From NCBI GenBank assembly GCA_019693395.1, contig JAAMXP010003427.1:1-36853 (forward strand): 36,853 nt of DNA, read 5' to 3'. Each line of letters opens with the position of its first letter. Within the stretch, counting starts at the first letter, position 1. A program made the translations under genes and the position numbers. The notes under the pieces are model-generated. The model did no database searches, was not told the DNA's origin, and saw nothing but the letters and a program-made list of their open reading frames with translations. The DNA is from Ettlia oleoabundans (taxonomy: Eukaryota > Chlorophyta > Chlorophyceae > Chlamydomonadales). This document shows, piece after piece, positions 33,814-36,853 of this stretch.

Positions 33814-36800
33814 TTTCTTTTCCCGTTCTCAGCTGTTCTCTGCACCTGGTCCCACTCCGCTCTTTGCAGGCCATGCTGGTCACCTCCGACCGCGGCCTGG
33901 TGGCTGAAGTGAGGGCCCTTGAGGCTGAAGAAAGCACCCCAGAGATCGACACCCTCATCTACCAGCTGGCTGCCAGCGAGGGGTATGCGGCGACCGGCAA
34001 CAGCGCACGCCAAGACAGCGAGGCGGATCATGCGGGTGAGCTGGTGCCTGCCTGAGACTCATGTGAATGCCAAGGATGTGTGTATGGGTGCTTCTGTGCA
34101 AGCATGCAACGTGGTAGTTTTGTTTTAAAGATCTGTGGGTCAATCTTGCATGTCCTCTTGGCAGTGTATCCCCGTCATCCCAAGACCTTCCTTGGCCTTC
34201 CCCTGCTGCAGTGCTGGGCAAGTCGAGCAGGCGCCTGCTGCCCTACGCCGTGCAGCGCAAGTGGGTGGCTGCCACACGCACCTTGCTGGCAAGCGTGGCT
34301 GCCGATCAGACCCCGCTGGAGGCAATGGCGGCGGTAAGTGCGGCGGCGGCCAGGCTTCGGTTTAGCAGGGCGTTCTAACGTACATGCAGTGAAATCGCTT
34401 GGTTTAGGTTACGTTTAATGCACTAGTTTCTGGCAGTTGGTTGAATGTACCAGTGTATGAGAAATTCTGCAGTTTATGGTGCGTGCTTTGCAAGTTGCCA
34501 GTCTGCACCTCGCAGCCAGGTTCAGGGTCACCCAGCACCCTGCCAAGTCCATCAGCCCCCAAACTAATCTGCCCTACAGTGGCCCCCCCTCCTGGGCTCT
34601 CGATTAATGAAGGGAATTCAACAACTCAACCCCTTGTGTAACTCAGTTTTGATGGTGAAATGTGGATCTACCCGTATCCTGCAGGTGGACATCATGTGCG
34701 TCGGCACCACTGGCATGCCGCTGCTGCAGCTGGCGGTGCGAAGCCAGAGCCTGGAGCTGGTGGGCGCGGTACTGGGCTGGGGCGAGCAGCATGGTGAGTT
34801 CGGAAGTCGCCTGCCTATCCCAAACCCAGTTATGCTTCGTTCGGTAGCACGTGTTGTTGTTGGTGATGCCAAGTTGTATGAGCCAGCCTGCTTGGTGCGC
34901 TGCCATCGGGTGTTTTCTGTGAATGTTGCCCGGACCGTGGGCTGGACCCGTGGTCCGGGGACTGGCGGGTTTGTTGTGCTCCATCTTGTTCTGGGGTGTG
35001 CGAGTTACAGTTTGCGACTGAAGTGGCGGCATTGGCATGGCAGCTTGCTGCCCAAGGGCTATATGCCGGTGGTTCATGCTGCTCCTCTCTACTCCGTTTA
35101 TCCCCGCATTGGCTGGCCCACTCTTACCCCTGTCCGTCCCCCACCTGTAGGCTACGTCTTCAAGTCCACAACGCCCGGCCGCCGCGGCCTGACGGCGTTG
35201 CACCTGGCTGGCCTGGTTCAAGATGGCGGCGCCATCATGACTCTGCTGTCAGAGAAGTGCTCAGGTATGTGCCCATGTGCTGTGGCCCAGTGGCACATCG
35301 CTGCCCCTCCCCTTTGCCAGATTTGCTTGCTTCCCCGGGCTGCTCCCACACTCAGGCGGGACAGTATTGCTTAGTGCTGCGGCCCGCTCTGGTCCGCACA
35401 CTTGTACTGTCAATGTCCGGTACCAGGTTTCCTGCGCCGCATGCCACATACAACTGTACTGCCCTGCTATTGGCTGCCAACGCCGTTGGTCTGCGCTACT
35501 TCTCAATTTTTCTTTTTGCCCGCCGCTCTGCCTGCCTGTCACCTCCGCATTCATACGGGCCAGTGTACACACACCTCCTGCCTGCCTCCACTCCCCCTCA
35601 TGCCCTCCTCCTGCCTGCGCAGATGCCCTGAGCGGCTGGGAGGGCGCCCCCGCCGAGGACGGCTCACTGCCCATCGACTTTGCTCGCCGCACCGGCACCG
35701 CCGGCGTGTTGGAGCGTTTCCTTGCCATCAAGCGCTATGAGAAGGCGGCGGCGGCCGCCGCTGCCAACAATGCAGCCGCGCCTGCCCAGCCCATTTGGGC
35801 AACAGTCAATCCAGAGGTTGTGCCAGTGGGAGTGGCGATGGCAATGTCAGATGGCTGCCCCAAGGCCAACAGCCTGCGCTGCCGCAAGCCCGCCACAGAC
35901 AGCGCCTCATCCTCCCGCAGTTTCAAGGACCTGGCTGCATGTGAGCGCGCGAGTGGTGTGGGGGGTGGGACTGGGAGCAACTGGCTTGCCCTGTGCTGTG
36001 CTGCGGGGTTTGAGTATGTTGCTTCACTCCACCTCAGCACGGGGACAATGGCCGAGACCTTCAAGCTTGGGTAGTGGTTGCGCGCTCATGCTAGTCACAA
36101 CAGAGGGAAGGCTCTATGCCAGCTGCATCACGCCCTCCTGCCCGCATATCGCTAGTCCGGCTGGCAATTTCACTTCCAGTGTTGTGTCCCACACCACGCT
36201 GTTGTTCGCTCGCATTGCCTCTGCCTCCTCCCCAACCATGTGTTTGCCCTGCCCCCTGCAGACGGCACTGCCGCTTCGGCGGCCACCGCTGCGGCGGAGG
36301 TGCATGGTGCAGAGGACGAGGAGGAGGACGCGGTGGGTGCTGCCAAGGCTGCTGCTAAGGCCAGCATGGCCAGGGAGCAGGAGCAGACCACGCTGCTCCG
36401 CTTCTGCAACCCCCGCCTTGAGTCTCGCTACCATTCCTGGTTCTCCGCCGGCCAGGTGGGTGGGTCAGTGCTGTAGCTGGCGAAGAGTTTGTACCTTGCA
36501 TGCAAGTAACGCACTAGTTGCCGGACGTGGCAGCGGGGTTTATTTTTCCTGCCCTGCAAAGCCTAGCCTGCCATTCTCTCCGCACAGCCGTTACTCAATG
36601 TAGCAAAGATTACTCCCACTCGCAACACCCACTCTACCCATAATGTCCCCCCCTTTCTTTTCCCTTGTGCAGCTGCCTGTGGACATTGCGTTCCTGGTGA
36701 TTGCCACCCTGAGCCAGGCCGCCTGGATCTTCCGCTGGGCTGGTCTGGCCTCCACCTGGCTCGGCACGGCCATGCTGACCCTCATGGCCTTGAACGCGGG

Positions 36801-36853
36801 CATGATGCAAGTGGGTGTGACTGTGAGTGTGTGTGTGTGTGTGTGTGTGGGGG
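29537..36853 (+). CDS. SBP-box transcription factor with ankyrin repeats and C-terminal membrane segment (SPL1/SPL7/CRR1 type), 3' end beyond window
   Basis: Plant-lineage transcription factor that binds GTAC cores; large members include the copper regulators CRR1 and SPL7. Exons: 29537-29701, 30100-30225, 30512-31180, 31531-31596, 31813-32277, 32514-32673, 32814-32932, 33117-33318, 33473-33621, 33870-34035, 34212-34333, 34685-34793, 35151-35264, 35623-35940, 36262-36455, 36673-36810. Phases agree, giving 1094 residues before the edge. The acidic Trp-rich N-terminus (VWKQEDWQWDP) resembles SPL proteins. The SBP domain is ~54-128: CQVDGC, HSRYKICEAH, HRFCQQCGKF and FDGDKRSCRARLDKHNARRRR, which includes the nuclear signal. 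Gln ~102 stands where the second zinc site normally has His. An intron splits the domain after CQQ. A long Ala/Pro-rich region follows, then ITYVPEEKLLRFSAKLFNCTPAQLPSDLK and the conserved middle domain. Ankyrin-like repeats span ~804-920 (MPLLQLAVRSQSLELVGAVLG, RGLTALHLAGLVQDG, LPIDFARRTGTAGVLERFL). The last exon is hydrophobic (IAFLVIATLSQAAWIF). Confidence 0.94.
33744..33811 (+). repeat. (CCTG)17 microsatellite in an SBP gene intron
   Basis: About 68 bases of uninterrupted CCTG units in the intron between exons at 33473-33621 and 33870-34035, after a few imperfect copies (ctgcctaactgcctaactgc). It lies roughly 60 bases before the 3' splice site and leads into a pyrimidine-rich tract. Confidence 0.95.
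36811..36848 (+). repeat. (GT)n repeat directly at a 5' splice site
   Basis: The last visible exon appears to end at 36810 (atgatgcaa), followed by gtgggtgtgactgtgagtgt and about ten further GT units. Several GT positions could act as donor, so the exon end is uncertain by a few bases. Confidence 0.75.

Noticed and set aside
34607..35374. A 255-codon open frame on plus
   Set aside because: Runs through introns of the SBP gene; only 34685-34793 and 35151-35264 are ankyrin-like exons.
1..36853. Search for tRNA, rRNA, CRISPR arrays, transposases or viral genes
   Set aside because: None recognised on either strand; repeats present are short tandem or microsatellite types.

Overview
This window is eukaryotic nuclear DNA, most likely from a green alga (Chlorophyta). 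The genes are cut into many short exons. Nearly all introns run from GT(G/A)... to TGCAG, and phases agree across the junctions I could resolve. The protein families are plant-like: an SBP-box factor with ankyrin repeats, a WAV2-type hydrolase, plant DUF506, and an FGT1/strawberry-notch helicase. Exons are G+C-rich, with Q, A and P runs and CAG, CCTG, GGT and GT microsatellites. I see no rRNA, tRNA, CRISPR array or intact mobile element. Exon coordinates were assembled by eye from splice consensus, open frame and family similarity; no transcript evidence was available.

Layout, left to right. (1) 1-5741, minus: 5' two thirds of a strawberry-notch/FGT1 helicase, running off the left edge. (2) 6581-8953, plus: WAV2/ABHD13 alpha/beta hydrolase. 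(3) 9937-11357, minus: DUF506 (PDDEXK-like) protein. (4) 12467-16104, plus: six-transmembrane TRP-type cation channel with a C-terminal coiled coil. (5) 16240-18747, minus: unrecognised conserved-looking protein with a Gly/Tyr-rich linker. (6) 19050-19507, plus: a 66-residue PET100 cytochrome c oxidase assembly factor in four tiny exons. (7, 8) 19647-22490 and 23304-25887, plus: tandem duplicated 3-beta-HSD/sterol-4-alpha-carboxylate dehydrogenases with the same eight-exon structure. (9) 26644-28924, minus: epsilon-COP. (10) 29537-right edge, plus: SBP-box transcription factor with ankyrin repeats and a C-terminal membrane segment, of the SPL1/SPL7/CRR1 type.

The genes do not form one pathway; this is ordinary algal gene neighbourhood. 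Divergent pairs share upstream regions (helicase/hydrolase, DUF506/channel, unknown/PET100, epsilon-COP/SBP). Convergent pairs share 3' regions (hydrolase/DUF506, channel/unknown, HSD copy B/epsilon-COP). The points most worth a second look are the tandem HSD pair, a Gln where the second SBP zinc site normally has His, a DESH box in the helicase, the ankyrin-less algal TRP channel, and the unrecognised gene with a possible 22-nt microexon.
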